In this document: positions 28,082 through 36,593 of the stretch, one piece after another
Position numbering within the stretch: the first letter of the stretch is position 1
Layout of the letters: each line of letters begins with the position of its first letter
NCBI GenBank assembly: GCA_041749015.1
Contig: JBGTCD010000113.1
Span: 23,329 to 87,328, forward strand
Length of the DNA: 64,000 nt
Source of the DNA: JBGTCD01 sp041749015
Lineage (GTDB): Bacteria > Bacteroidota > Bacteroidia > Cytophagales > Cyclobacteriaceae
Reading direction: 5' to 3'
Made by a program: the position numbers and the translations under genes
Notes under the pieces: model-generated
What the model was told of the DNA's origin: nothing
Databases searched by the model: none
What the model saw: the letters and a program-made list of their open reading frames with translations, nothing else

Positions 28082-28416
28082 GTGCCTATTTTAATAAAGT
28101 CTTTCTTATCAACATTTAATTCCAGCCTTCAGAAAAGAGACGGCTGATATGGACCCTGCCTGGGCTAAAAATAGCAGAGCGCTTCCATAATTTTTATCTT
28201 ACCACCCGGGTGAACATCTGCTACTTTCAGATTTTTATTTTAACCTCTAATCTGTAAGGAATTTTTAGGCTAATTTGTACTTAAAAATATATTGCCATAA
28301 TCAGCATCTTTCCTACCATAATCATTACACACTTACTAAATAGAGTTACATGATTCAGTGATCCACAAGGTTTTGAAAGACCAAACCCCTATTAGGCCAT
28401 TTGGATATATAAGCTA
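28082..28416. other. Intergenic stretch without recognisable gene
   Basis: AT-rich, with stop codons in all frames. Presumed promoter of the DUF748 gene on the minus strand; no clear TAnnTTTG box. Confidence 0.5.
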
Positions 28417-28535
28417 ATGGTAATTTTTTTTAAACAAAGAAAGGATTAATGGCAAAGGGTATATGGCCAGCTGTCACCTTATACAAAATATCCGTAATCG
28501 TCAAGATAATCACGGATATCTGGATGTTGGCATTC
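28417..28535. repeat. Imperfect repeat, copy 2, before a truncated ORF
   Basis: Partner of 26143-26260. Its centre forms an eight-base inverted repeat ATATCCGT/ACGGATAT. About 38 bases after TATCTGGATGTTGGC an ATG (28555) opens MKRIIILAF, which looks like the start of a signal peptide and is cut off at once by the structured element at 28580. Confidence 0.6.
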
Positions 28536-28579
28536 ATTAGAAAAAAAACTAAATATGAAAAGAATAATCATTTTAGCAT

Positions 28580-28822
28580 TTATCGACCTCCGTAGCTCCT
28601 ACGGCTCGTTACCCATGACTACTATGACTTCTGCTGACTTCTTGGCTCATAGATACCGAATCTATTCCAAGACCTCCCCAGAGCCTGTCCCGTGACAACG
28701 GGATAAGGACATATTCCTTCCTCCGACCTGTCTGCCGAAAGGCAGGCTTGCCTGTAAGGGACACACCCTCTGGAATAATCTGGTATCTTCGATACCAGAT
28801 GCCCATACTGGGCACACACACT
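28580..28822 (-). mobile_element. Probable 5' fragment of a group II intron
   Basis: Read on the minus strand it begins GTGTGTGCCCAGTATGGGC, close to the group II intron 5' end (GTGYG plus stem), then a 10-base-pair hairpin ATCTGGTATC/GATACCAGAT, a CTGCC/GGCAG hairpin, a TCCCGT/ACGGGA hairpin, the stretch GAAGTCAGCAGAAGTCATAG that I associate with the region before intron-encoded reverse transcriptases, and finally a CCGTAG/CTACGG hairpin. No reverse transcriptase and no domain V-VI follow, so it is a truncated remnant. The identification rests on memory of such leaders. Confidence 0.5.
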
Positions 28823-29000
28823 ACCTATGAATGAATGGGGTCTCATTAGTCAGGAAAGTTTGTTGGCATTTGGAAAGTCAGCCACAATTAGTAAATTTAT
28901 TACGATATAAAATAAGTGTAACGTGGCTTTGAGTAGGTGGCAAGCTGAGTGCTTTCTTGTCCCCACTCATCATAGCCTAATCGTTAATTAAAAAAGGAAA

Positions 29001-29912
29001 ATGAAAAACGAACAAAATTGGCCAGTTTTAAACTTTGCAGAAATACAAGACACCATTGAAACACTTCACCAGTGGATTCAAATCGTTGGGAAAATACGCC
29101 TAAAGACAATGCCATGGCAAAATCATTCTTGGCACACCGCACTCTACATAACACCAAGTGGCTATTCAACCCACGGAATTCCATACCAAGGACAAATCTT
29201 CCAAATTGATTTTGACTTCAAAAAACATAAGCTTCTTCTACAATGTTCAAATGCAGAAACAATTACGATAGACTTAAAACCAAAAACTGTAGCTAACTTT
29301 TATAACGAGCTGTTTGAAAAGTTGTCCAGTCTTGGAATTGAAGTAAAAATTCACTCCACGCCAAATGAAATGGATCCTGCAATTCCATTCTCTCAGAACA
29401 CAGTTAACAAATCATACGATCCAAATGCAGCGAATGCGCTTTGGCAGGCCATGTTAAAAGCCAATGCGGTTTTTAATGAATTCAGAAGTGATTTTATTGG
29501 TAAAGCAAGTCCGGTCCATCTGTTCTGGGGCGCATTTGACTTGGCGGTTACCCGATTCTCAGGAAATCCAGCCCCGCTTCATCAAGGCGGAATCCCCAAT
29601 ATGTCATTGGAAGTGATGCAGGAAGCCTATTCGCAAGAAGTAAGCAGTGCCGGTTTTTGGCCTGGATCCAAAGATTCTCCCATGCCGGTTTTTTATGCCT
29701 ATGCATACCCTAGTGATGCAAGTTTTGGAGAGCAGAAAGTCTTACCAAAAGAGGCTTTCTATAGTCCGGAAATGGGAGAGTTTTTCTTAAAATATGAAGA
29801 TGTACAAAACTCAGAAAATCCAGAAAAAACATTGCACGATTTTTTACGGACAACCTATGAAGCTGCAACCAAAATTTCTGAATGGGATAGAACTAAACTG
29901 GAGAAAAAATAA
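29001..29912 (+). CDS. DUF5996 family protein
   Basis: 303 residues, cytoplasmic, no signal peptide. The N-terminus has NWPVLNFAEIQDTIETLHQW and MPWQNHSWHTALYITPSGYS; the middle has SPVHLFWGAFDLAVTRFSG, the last with PAPLHQGGIPN, and a late GSKDSPMPVFYAYAYP. These match the Trp/His-rich pattern of DUF5996. Function unknown. Stands alone in the island after a 180-base promoter region. Confidence 0.8.
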   Translation: MKNEQNWPVLNFAEIQDTIETLHQWIQIVGKIRLKTMPWQNHSWHTALYITPSGYSTHGIPYQGQIFQIDFDFKKHKLLLQCSNAETITIDLKPKTVANFYNELFEKLSSLGIEVKIHSTPNEMDPAIPFSQNTVNKSYDPNAANALWQAMLKANAVFNEFRSDFIGKASPVHLFWGAFDLAVTRFSGNPAPLHQGGIPNMSLEVMQEAYSQEVSSAGFWPGSKDSPMPVFYAYAYPSDASFGEQKVLPKEAFYSPEMGEFFLKYEDVQNSENPEKTLHDFLRTTYEAATKISEWDRTKLEKK

Positions 29913-29939
29913 AAAAAGGAACACCAACAAAATGTATAA

Positions 29940-30059
29940 GTAATAGCAGTTGGGAACTACTTGATTGAATTAGAAGAAAAAGGTTTTTTAAAATCAGTGA
30001 GAGTGGGTAAAGAAAAACAATACCTAAATCAAAAATTGATGAACATTTTAGAAAATTAA
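29940..30059 (+). pseudogene. C-terminal remnant of a Fic family protein
   Basis: An in-frame 39-codon tail reading VGNYLIELEEKGFLKSVRVG and ending NQKLMNILEN before TAA. This is the winged-helix end of many Fic proteins. A stop lies directly upstream and no Fic motif is found nearby. A winged-helix regulator tail is the alternative. Confidence 0.45.
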
Positions 30060-30086
30060 AAAGCATGAAGCCACCACTAATAGATA

Positions 30087-30227
30087 ATGGAACATAAAGT
30101 AGTTTGTTTAGACAGTAAAAAATCATTTAGCCAAGGGGCTGACTTCAAAGACAGAAAGGAAGCTTATTGCCCTGATTGTGGCAAACCAATGACACTTTTA
30201 CCCCATGGGTTTAGACCGCAAAAATAA
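30087..30227 (+). CDS. Small zinc-ribbon-like protein
   Basis: 46 residues, starting MEHKVVCLDSKKSF, with an YCPDCGKPM knuckle and a basic end HGFRPQK. One CxxC pair plus a single upstream Cys could bind a metal in a dimer. Compact and free of stops, so plausibly real. Unknown function; a fragment of a longer protein is the alternative. Confidence 0.45.
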   Translation: MEHKVVCLDSKKSFSQGADFKDRKEAYCPDCGKPMTLLPHGFRPQK

Positions 30228-30305
30228 TCGGAAGACAAAAAATGGGAACCTTACACAACAACACACCAAGCTGTCAAGTACCCAAAAACTAATATAAAAT
30301 AAAAA

Positions 30306-32357
30306 ATGAAAACAATCCTGCTTCTCCTCCTATTCACATTTAGCAATTTACTTTTAGTTGTAAACTGTAAAGCTCAAAACCCTATTCTAGATAGCCTACA
30401 CCGGGTTTTGAAAACACATAAAGAGGATACAAGTAAAGTGAACACGCAGAATGAGATCAGCTGGGAAATGTCGAATATCGGCAACTTTGATTTAGCCTTA
30501 AAATATGCTAGTGATGCTATTCTGATCGCCAAAAAAATAAATTACAAAAAAGGAATTGCTGACTCATACAGTAGGCTTGGACGTGTTTATGAAAACCAAG
30601 GAAACTATTCCGAAGCCTTAAGTAACTATTCTGCTTCCGCTAAACTAAGAGCAGAAATCGGTGATACCCAAGGGGCTACCAATTTATATATTGCTGTTGG
30701 AAATATTTTATACGGTCAAGGTAATTACACCGAAGCTTTAAAAAACTATACAGTTTCATTAGAATTGAATAAGAAAGCCAATAATCAAGCTGGCATAGCA
30801 CGTTCCCACACTGGTATTGGAGTTATCTATAAACAACTGGGCAATTACCCGGAAGCTTTGGTAAATTTATTTGCTTCATTAAAAATAGGTGAGGAATTAA
30901 ACGATAAATCTCAAATTTCAAGTTCGTATAACAATATTGGTAATGTGTATGATCACGAAGGCAATTACACAGAAGCACTCAATAGCTATTATGCTGCATT
31001 AAAAATAGATGAAGAATTGGGTGATGAAGCAGGGATGTCACGCCTATACAATAATATCGGACTTGTTTATTATAACCAACGTGAATATTCTGAAGCATTG
31101 GAAAATTTTTTTTCTTCATTAAAACTAAAGGAGAAATTGGGAAATAAAGCTGCACTGGTCAGTACATATAACAATATTGGAAATGTTTACGGCAAACAAG
31201 GTAATTATACTGATGCCTTGAAAAATTATTGGGCTGCCCTAACCTTAAATGAGGAAGTAGGTGGTAAAAGTGGTATCGTAATTTCGTATGGGAATATTGG
31301 AATTGTGAACTACCAGCTTAAAAATTATGATGATGCCTATTCCTATTTAGGTAAAGCACTTCAGCTTTCAATAGAAGTAGGTGCAAAGCATCATATTAGA
31401 GATACTTATAAAGGATTATCGGATTTAGACAGTGCCACCAACAACTGGCGTGGTGCATATTATAATCATAAAATGTCTACCCTGTACAGAGACAGTTTAA
31501 TTAATGAGGAGAACACAAGAAAGACTTTGCAAACAGCAATGAATTATGAGTTTGAAAAGAAAGAACAAGCGGCTAAGTTTGAGCAAGAGAAGAAAGATGC
31601 CATAGCTAAACAAGAAATTCAAAGGCAAAAGATTGTAAGGAATAGCCTTTTTGGTGGCTTTGCTACGCTGTTCCTATTTCTAGTGGTTGTTTATCGCCAA
31701 AGAAATAAAGTAAAGAAAGAAAAGAAAAGAAGCGATGAATTGCTTCTTAATATCCTGCCCGCAGAAGTTGCCGAAGAGTTAAAAGAAACAGGTGCTGCGA
31801 AGGCTAAGAGTTTTGATAGGGTTACAGTTTTGTTTACAGATTTTAAAGGTTTTACAAATATAAGTGAGCAGCTTAGTCCGCAAGAATTGGTGAAAGAAAT
31901 TGATTATTGCTTTAGCGCTTTTGATGCCATTATAAATAAATATGGTATTGAAAAGATAAAGACCATTGGAGATTCTTATATGTGCGCTGGTGGCTTGCCT
32001 GCTACCAATCTTACCCATCCGGAAGATGTTGTGAAAGCAGGAATTGAGATCAGGGATTTTATGCTTAACTATAAAAAGGAAAGAGAAAGTAAAGAAGCAA
32101 TTGCTTTTGAGATAAGAATTGGAATCCATACCGGCCCTGTTGTGGCAGGCATTGTAGGCATTAAAAAGTTTGCCTATGATATTTGGGGAAATACAGTAAA
32201 CTTAGCTTCTCGTATGGAAAGTAGTGGCGAAGCCGGCAAAATAAACATAAGCGAAAGCACATATGTATTAGTAAAAACAAAATTTAAGTGCGAGCCGAGA
32301 GGTAAAATAACCGCTAAGAATATAGGGGAAATTAATATGTATTTTGTGGAGAGTTAA
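30306..32357 (+). CDS. TPR-containing class III adenylate cyclase
   Basis: 683 residues. Signal peptide or anchor (ILLLLLFTFSNLLLVVNC), about eight 40-residue tetratricopeptide repeats with the recurrent phrase QGNYTEAL, a coiled coil, one membrane helix (LFGGFATLFLFLVVVY), then a class III catalytic domain. Metal-binding Asp residues are in VTVLFTDFKGFTNIS and KIKTIGDSYM. The base-selecting residues read as Lys (EKIKTIGD) and Asp (AYDIWGNTVNLAS), the adenylate rather than guanylate cyclase pair. Sensor TPRs probably face the periplasm. No cAMP effector is adjacent; the Crp/Fnr gene at 34972 is 2.6 kb downstream. Confidence 0.9.
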   Translation: MKTILLLLLFTFSNLLLVVNCKAQNPILDSLHRVLKTHKEDTSKVNTQNEISWEMSNIGNFDLALKYASDAILIAKKINYKKGIADSYSRLGRVYENQGNYSEALSNYSASAKLRAEIGDTQGATNLYIAVGNILYGQGNYTEALKNYTVSLELNKKANNQAGIARSHTGIGVIYKQLGNYPEALVNLFASLKIGEELNDKSQISSSYNNIGNVYDHEGNYTEALNSYYAALKIDEELGDEAGMSRLYNNIGLVYYNQREYSEALENFFSSLKLKEKLGNKAALVSTYNNIGNVYGKQGNYTDALKNYWAALTLNEEVGGKSGIVISYGNIGIVNYQLKNYDDAYSYLGKALQLSIEVGAKHHIRDTYKGLSDLDSATNNWRGAYYNHKMSTLYRDSLINEENTRKTLQTAMNYEFEKKEQAAKFEQEKKDAIAKQEIQRQKIVRNSLFGGFATLFLFLVVVYRQRNKVKKEKKRSDELLLNILPAEVAEELKETGAAKAKSFDRVTVLFTDFKGFTNISEQLSPQELVKEIDYCFSAFDAIINKYGIEKIKTIGDSYMCAGGLPATNLTHPEDVVKAGIEIRDFMLNYKKERESKEAIAFEIRIGIHTGPVVAGIVGIKKFAYDIWGNTVNLASRMESSGEAGKINISESTYVLVKTKFKCEPRGKITAKNIGEINMYFVES

Positions 32358-32707
32358 TAAAACCAATCTAAATGCAAAGAAATATGGCGCTAGTTTGAAA
32401 TCAACCCCCCCTTTAAGGGCGGTCCACTGCTTTCTGCCAACCTTATATATAGCTTACTGTGTAGAGCAGTATCCATAGCAGGCTTGAAGAGTTTGTTAAT
32501 CCTTCTGTTTTATATAATTTCTTACTGTTGTAAGCTTCCCATTTTTAGTACAATTCAAGAGTAAACTTTTTTCATTGTTGTTGATTTATTGCAATGTGGT
32601 CAACGCAACTTTTAGCTTGGAAGGTATGGATAAGCATCTTACCCAAACCCTATTGATTATCTGCAAAAATTATAGGTAACAAATAGATGGGTATAAGGAA
32701 ATCTTTG
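32358..32707. other. Intergenic stretch without recognisable gene
   Basis: AT-rich and interrupted in all frames. A C-run near 32405-32411 followed by CTTTAAGGGCGG is seen, but no strong terminator for the cyclase gene. Confidence 0.45.
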
Positions 32708-32780
32708 AACGCCAAAATAATGAACATGGCAAAAAAAAGTCAGGTTCTGAAGGAAAAATTGGTAAGTTAGTAGAGCAAAA
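32708..32780. repeat. Island-border direct repeat, right copy
   Basis: Starts AACGCCAAAATAATGAACAT and ends TTAGTAGAGCAAAA; partner of 26039-26110. It precedes the GH65-like gene by 60 bases, so the two copies enclose exactly the accessory genes. Confidence 0.75.
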
Positions 32781-32839
32781 AAAGCTGATTCTTTATTTTT
32801 CCTTAAAGATTCAGCGATTTTAAACTAAAATTTTGACTT

Positions 32840-34885
32840 ATGGAGCATACGACAAGAAAGGTTTTTAGAGCCATAATGCTGCTGTTTGTTTTCAGTCCGG
32901 CTACTTGCCTTTTCTCCCAAAGTGAATGGGAGATTACCGCAGAAAATTTCGACACCAATAATTATTATGGCATCACCGTGGCCAACGGGATGGTAGGTTT
33001 GGTATCGGCCCCTGAGCCCATGAAGGTCAGCGAGATCGTGCTCAATGGCACTTTTGATACCTATGGCAGAGGCAGGGTTTCCAATATTCTCAAAGTATTC
33101 AATTTTGCCGATCTTGATCTGGATGTAGACGGCACTAGGATCAACAGAAAGAATATCCGCAACTTCCGCCAAACTCTGGACATGAAAAAGGCGGTATTCA
33201 CTACCACATTTGATTTCGAAGATAAAATATCAGTTTCCTATTCAGTCCGCGCATTAAGGCACCTGCCCTATACCAGTCTGATTGATGTCAGCATCACTGC
33301 CAAAAATCCAGTGGAAGTAGTGCCCGCTTCGGTGATAGAAGCGCCTGACATCTTGCGGGATGTAAAAAACTTTTATACCGTAATCGACCGGCCCCACGCT
33401 AAGATCCCTCTGATGACTTCGGTGGCCAACAGCCCTACCGGCAAATATGTGGTGGCAGCCTCCAATAGTTTTATCTTTCCCGAAAGCAAAACCCACTACC
33501 CTGAGTTGATCCATGAAGACTGGGACTATAACCGCCATCTCACCAAGTTCAAAAAACAACTCAAAAAAGGTGAGGTCTTAAATTTTTCAATTGTGGGTTC
33601 GGTATGCTCCAGTGAGGATTTTGATGATCCGCACAATGAGGCCGAGCGCCTCAGCATCTATGCCATGCTGGAAGGCCGTGACCGCCTGCTCATGAGGCAC
33701 CATGCGGCATGGGATGCCCTTTGGGAAAGTGATATCATCATAGAAGGAGATCCTGCCTCTCAAAAGGATATCCGATCGGCCATTTACCACCTGTATTCTT
33801 TTGCAAGGGAGGGCACCGCCTTGAGCATCTCCCCTATGGGCCTATCCGGACTTGGCTACAATGGCCATGCCTTCTGGGATACGGAGATTTGGATGTATCC
33901 TCCCCTGCTTTTGCTCCAGCCTGAAATAGCGCGATCCTTGCTTGACTACCGCATCGACCGGCTTGAAGCCGCAAAGAAAAATGCCTTTTCGCATGGCTAT
34001 AAAGGCGCCATGTATCCCTGGGAGTCAGCAGGTTCTGGTCAGGAAGAAACCCCCGTATGGGCATTGACCGGGCCATTTCAGCACCATATCAGCGGGTGCG
34101 TAGCCTGGGCGATGTGGAAGTACTACCAGGTCACTGGTGATAAGGAATGGCTGGTCAACAGGGCTTATCCGGTCATAGAGGCCGTGGCAGATTTTTGGGT
34201 AAGCCGGGTGGAAAAAAGTCCTGATGGCAGCTACCATATCATCAACGTAGTAGCAGCCGATGAATGGGCGGAAAATATCGATGATGATGCCTTCACCAAC
34301 GGTATCGCCAAAGAAGTATTGGGCTATGCCATCCAGGCCGCTGAAATCGCCGGCACCAGCCCCAATCCTGAGTGGAAAAAAGTTGGCGATGGCCTGGTGA
34401 TTCACAGATTTAAGGATGGCACAGTGCGGGAACACGCTACCTACGAGGGTGAAATGATCAAGCAGGCTGATGTGAACCTCCTCGCCTATCCCCTAAAAGT
34501 AGTGACTGATGAACCCACCATCATAAAAAACCTCAAATACTACGAGGCTAAGGTAGATCCCAACGGCCCAGCCATGACCCATGCTGTGTTTTCAACCCTG
34601 TACAGCAGATTGGGCGATCCGACCAATGCCTTCCGTCTTTTTAAGCAGGGCTACAAGCCCAACGAAAATCCGCCTTTTGGGGTATTGGCAGAAACAGCCG
34701 GTGGCACCAACCCCTATTTCGCCACAGGTGCCGGAGGCATGCTCCAGTCAGTGCTGGCAGGTTTTGGGGGCCTTTACATCACCGATGAAGGGATTGTCCA
34801 AATCCCGGTAAGGCTCCCAAAAGGCTGGAAATCATTGAAAATGACAGGTATTGGTTTGGAAAAGAAAACTTATGAGGTGAGGTAG
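32840..34885 (+). CDS. Secreted glycoside hydrolase, GH65-like
   Basis: 681 residues with a signal peptide ending ATCLFSQS. A beta-sandwich N-terminal region is followed by an alpha/alpha-barrel: GYNGHAFWDTEIWMYPPLLL, KGAMYPWESAGSGQE and VVAADEWAENIDDDAFTN. In GH65 the catalytic acid is the Glu of a DE-x-DNNxYTN-like motif, and the same arrangement is visible here. GH65 contains phosphorylases and hydrolases of alpha-glucosides such as trehalose or glucosyl-galactosyl-hydroxylysine; a secreted enzyme without a beta-phosphoglucomutase neighbour is more likely a hydrolase (inference). Confidence 0.82.
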   Translation: MEHTTRKVFRAIMLLFVFSPATCLFSQSEWEITAENFDTNNYYGITVANGMVGLVSAPEPMKVSEIVLNGTFDTYGRGRVSNILKVFNFADLDLDVDGTRINRKNIRNFRQTLDMKKAVFTTTFDFEDKISVSYSVRALRHLPYTSLIDVSITAKNPVEVVPASVIEAPDILRDVKNFYTVIDRPHAKIPLMTSVANSPTGKYVVAASNSFIFPESKTHYPELIHEDWDYNRHLTKFKKQLKKGEVLNFSIVGSVCSSEDFDDPHNEAERLSIYAMLEGRDRLLMRHHAAWDALWESDIIIEGDPASQKDIRSAIYHLYSFAREGTALSISPMGLSGLGYNGHAFWDTEIWMYPPLLLLQPEIARSLLDYRIDRLEAAKKNAFSHGYKGAMYPWESAGSGQEETPVWALTGPFQHHISGCVAWAMWKYYQVTGDKEWLVNRAYPVIEAVADFWVSRVEKSPDGSYHIINVVAADEWAENIDDDAFTNGIAKEVLGYAIQAAEIAGTSPNPEWKKVGDGLVIHRFKDGTVREHATYEGEMIKQADVNLLAYPLKVVTDEPTIIKNLKYYEAKVDPNGPAMTHAVFSTLYSRLGDPTNAFRLFKQGYKPNENPPFGVLAETAGGTNPYFATGAGGMLQSVLAGFGGLYITDEGIVQIPVRLPKGWKSLKMTGIGLEKKTYEVR

Positions 34886-34935
34886 GAGGATTCTGTTTCT
34901 AAAAAGTTTTTTAATTAGGCAATCAAAAAACTGAC

Positions 34936-34957
34936 ATTTCTTGTTGAAATTAAGAAA
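34936..34957. promoter_or_regulatory. Possible autoregulatory palindrome upstream of crp/fnr gene
   Basis: ATTTC-TTGTT-GAAAT and the overlapping TTTCTT-N9-AAGAAA inverted repeats lie 15-36 bases before the regulator start, where a Crp/Fnr dimer could bind. Weak, as the area is AT-rich. Confidence 0.3.
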
Positions 34958-34971
34958 TCGATAAATTTTTA

Positions 34972-35622
34972 ATGACTGTAGAAAAAATCAAATACCTCCT
35001 CCCTGGTATCAGCGACCCGGCATTACTTGAGGCCATGGCAAGTGAGGGGCAAATCAATGATCTCCAAAACGGAGCAGTGATCATGGAGCCGGGGCAATTC
35101 ATCAAATCCATCCCGATAGTGCTGGAGGGCGCCATAAAGGTATTGCGACTCGATGAGGAGGGCCATGAGTTATTTTTATACCATGTCAAGGCAGGCCAAA
35201 CCTGCGCACTCTCCCTGACCTGCTGCAACACCTCCAATCCCAGTGAGATCAAGGCCATAGCTGAAGGTGATACCACCCTTTTGTCCATACCGGCACAATA
35301 TCATGAGGCCTGGACTGAGCGGTTCAGACAATGGAAAGACTTTACTGCCATGACCTATCAGGCCAGGTTTCAGGAACTGCTCCAAACCCTTGATGCGGTG
35401 GCCTTCCGTAAAATGGATGAAAGATTGCTCTCCTATCTGATCTCCCGCTCGGGCCAACTTAAAACCAATATTCTGGAGATCACCCATCAGGAAATCGCTT
35501 TGGAACTCGGCACGGCCAGAGAGGTGGTGTCACGCCTTCTAAAGCAACTTGAAAAAAAGCATCTGGTCGAATTAGGCAGAAATAAAATTTACCTTCGCGA
35601 TGGCCTCGGGGATGTCTTGTAA
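34972..35622 (+). CDS. Crp/Fnr family transcriptional regulator of the sulfur locus
   Basis: 216 residues: cyclic-nucleotide-binding-like beta-barrel (residues 15-130), dimer helix, and winged helix with THQEIALELGTAREVVSRLL. The sensor domain lacks an obvious cAMP phosphate-binding cassette but contains AGQTCALSLTCCNTSNP, a three-Cys cluster that is a candidate redox or persulfide sensor. It directly precedes tauE, the persulfide-dioxygenase fusion and two YeeE genes, so it probably regulates them (inference). Confidence 0.88.
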   Translation: MTVEKIKYLLPGISDPALLEAMASEGQINDLQNGAVIMEPGQFIKSIPIVLEGAIKVLRLDEEGHELFLYHVKAGQTCALSLTCCNTSNPSEIKAIAEGDTTLLSIPAQYHEAWTERFRQWKDFTAMTYQARFQELLQTLDAVAFRKMDERLLSYLISRSGQLKTNILEITHQEIALELGTAREVVSRLLKQLEKKHLVELGRNKIYLRDGLGDVL

Positions 35623-35658
35623 GGCCTCTTTTTCAATAATGTAACTTTGATCACTTAC

Positions 35659-35686
35659 TGCGAACATAGTCCCCTCTACCTTCGCA
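35659..35686. promoter_or_regulatory. Candidate operator upstream of tauE-like gene
   Basis: Inverted repeat TGCGAA-N16-TTCGCA in the 77-base gap between the regulator and the TauE gene, just downstream of a TAACTTTG box at 35642. Binding protein unknown; the adjacent Crp/Fnr protein is the obvious candidate. Confidence 0.3.
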
Positions 35687-35699
35687 AAAATAATGTTCT

Positions 35700-36500
35700 A
35701 TGAGTGAAGGTGAAATCCTTGGATATGCTGCTTCTTTATTGATTGGTATGAGTCTGGGCCTTATTGGAAGTGGGGGCTCCATCCTGACCGTACCGATATT
35801 TGTATATCTGATCGGCATCAATCCGGTTCTGGCTACTGCCTACTCGCTGTTTGTGGTGGGCTCCACAGCTCTGGTAGGTACCGTTCCTTTTTTTAGAAAG
35901 GATCTTATCGATGTTAAGACCGCTATTGTCTTTTCCATCCCCTCATTTATTGCAGTATTTCTAACCCGGAAATTTCTAATACCTGCAATACCTGAGACCA
36001 TCCTGGAAACCAGTAACCTGACCATCACCAGGGATATGGCCATAATGGTATTTTTTGCCATCATCATGGTGGGGGCGGCAATTTCGATGATCAAAAATAA
36101 GGTACCGGAACCTGTTTCGGGCACAAAATTAAAATTCAATTACCCATTGATCGCCATAGAAGGATTGGTAATAGGTGTGCTGACCGGACTGGTGGGTGCC
36201 GGGGGTGGTTTTCTTATTATCCCTGCCCTTGTATTATTTGCAAAGCTACCTATGAAAGCGGCTGTAGGCACATCCCTGCTCATCATTGCTGCCAAATCAC
36301 TGATCGGTTTTACAGGTGATCTGGGCCATCAACCAATCGATTGGGGATTTCTTATGATATTTACCGGGATATCTATTGGCGGTATTTTTATAGGCTCATG
36401 GCTCTCTGGAAAAATCAAGGGAGAAGCACTTAAAAAAGCCTTTGGATGGTTTGTTCTGGCTATGGGTATTTATATATTAGCTAAGGAGTTGGTCTTCTGA
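35700..36500 (+). CDS. TauE/SafE family sulfite/organosulfur exporter
   Basis: 266 residues, about eight membrane helices. The two-fold repeated motif is visible as GSGGSILTVPIFVYLIG in the first half and GLVGAGGGFLIIPALVLFA in the second, typical of TauE/SafE. Family members move sulfite, sulfoacetate or related anions. In this locus it probably exports sulfite made by the dioxygenase downstream (inference). Confidence 0.9.
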   Translation: MSEGEILGYAASLLIGMSLGLIGSGGSILTVPIFVYLIGINPVLATAYSLFVVGSTALVGTVPFFRKDLIDVKTAIVFSIPSFIAVFLTRKFLIPAIPETILETSNLTITRDMAIMVFFAIIMVGAAISMIKNKVPEPVSGTKLKFNYPLIAIEGLVIGVLTGLVGAGGGFLIIPALVLFAKLPMKAAVGTSLLIIAAKSLIGFTGDLGHQPIDWGFLMIFTGISIGGIFIGSWLSGKIKGEALKKAFGWFVLAMGIYILAKELVF

Positions 36501-36513
36501 AGGATGGGTCTTA

Positions 36514-36529
36514 TGTGATAATTGTCATA
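36514..36529. promoter_or_regulatory. CRP-like site before the persulfide dioxygenase gene
   Basis: TGTGATAATTGTCATA agrees with the TGTGA-N6-TCACA pattern of Crp sites except one base. It is 70 bases upstream of the start codon and close to a TAATTTTG -7-like box (36551-36558). Suggests control by the Crp/Fnr gene at 34972. Confidence 0.4.
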
Positions 36530-36593
36530 CAGGCCATGGATGTTTTTGAATAATTTTGTAATAAGTTTTGTTAAGAATAAAATCTAGGAAAAT

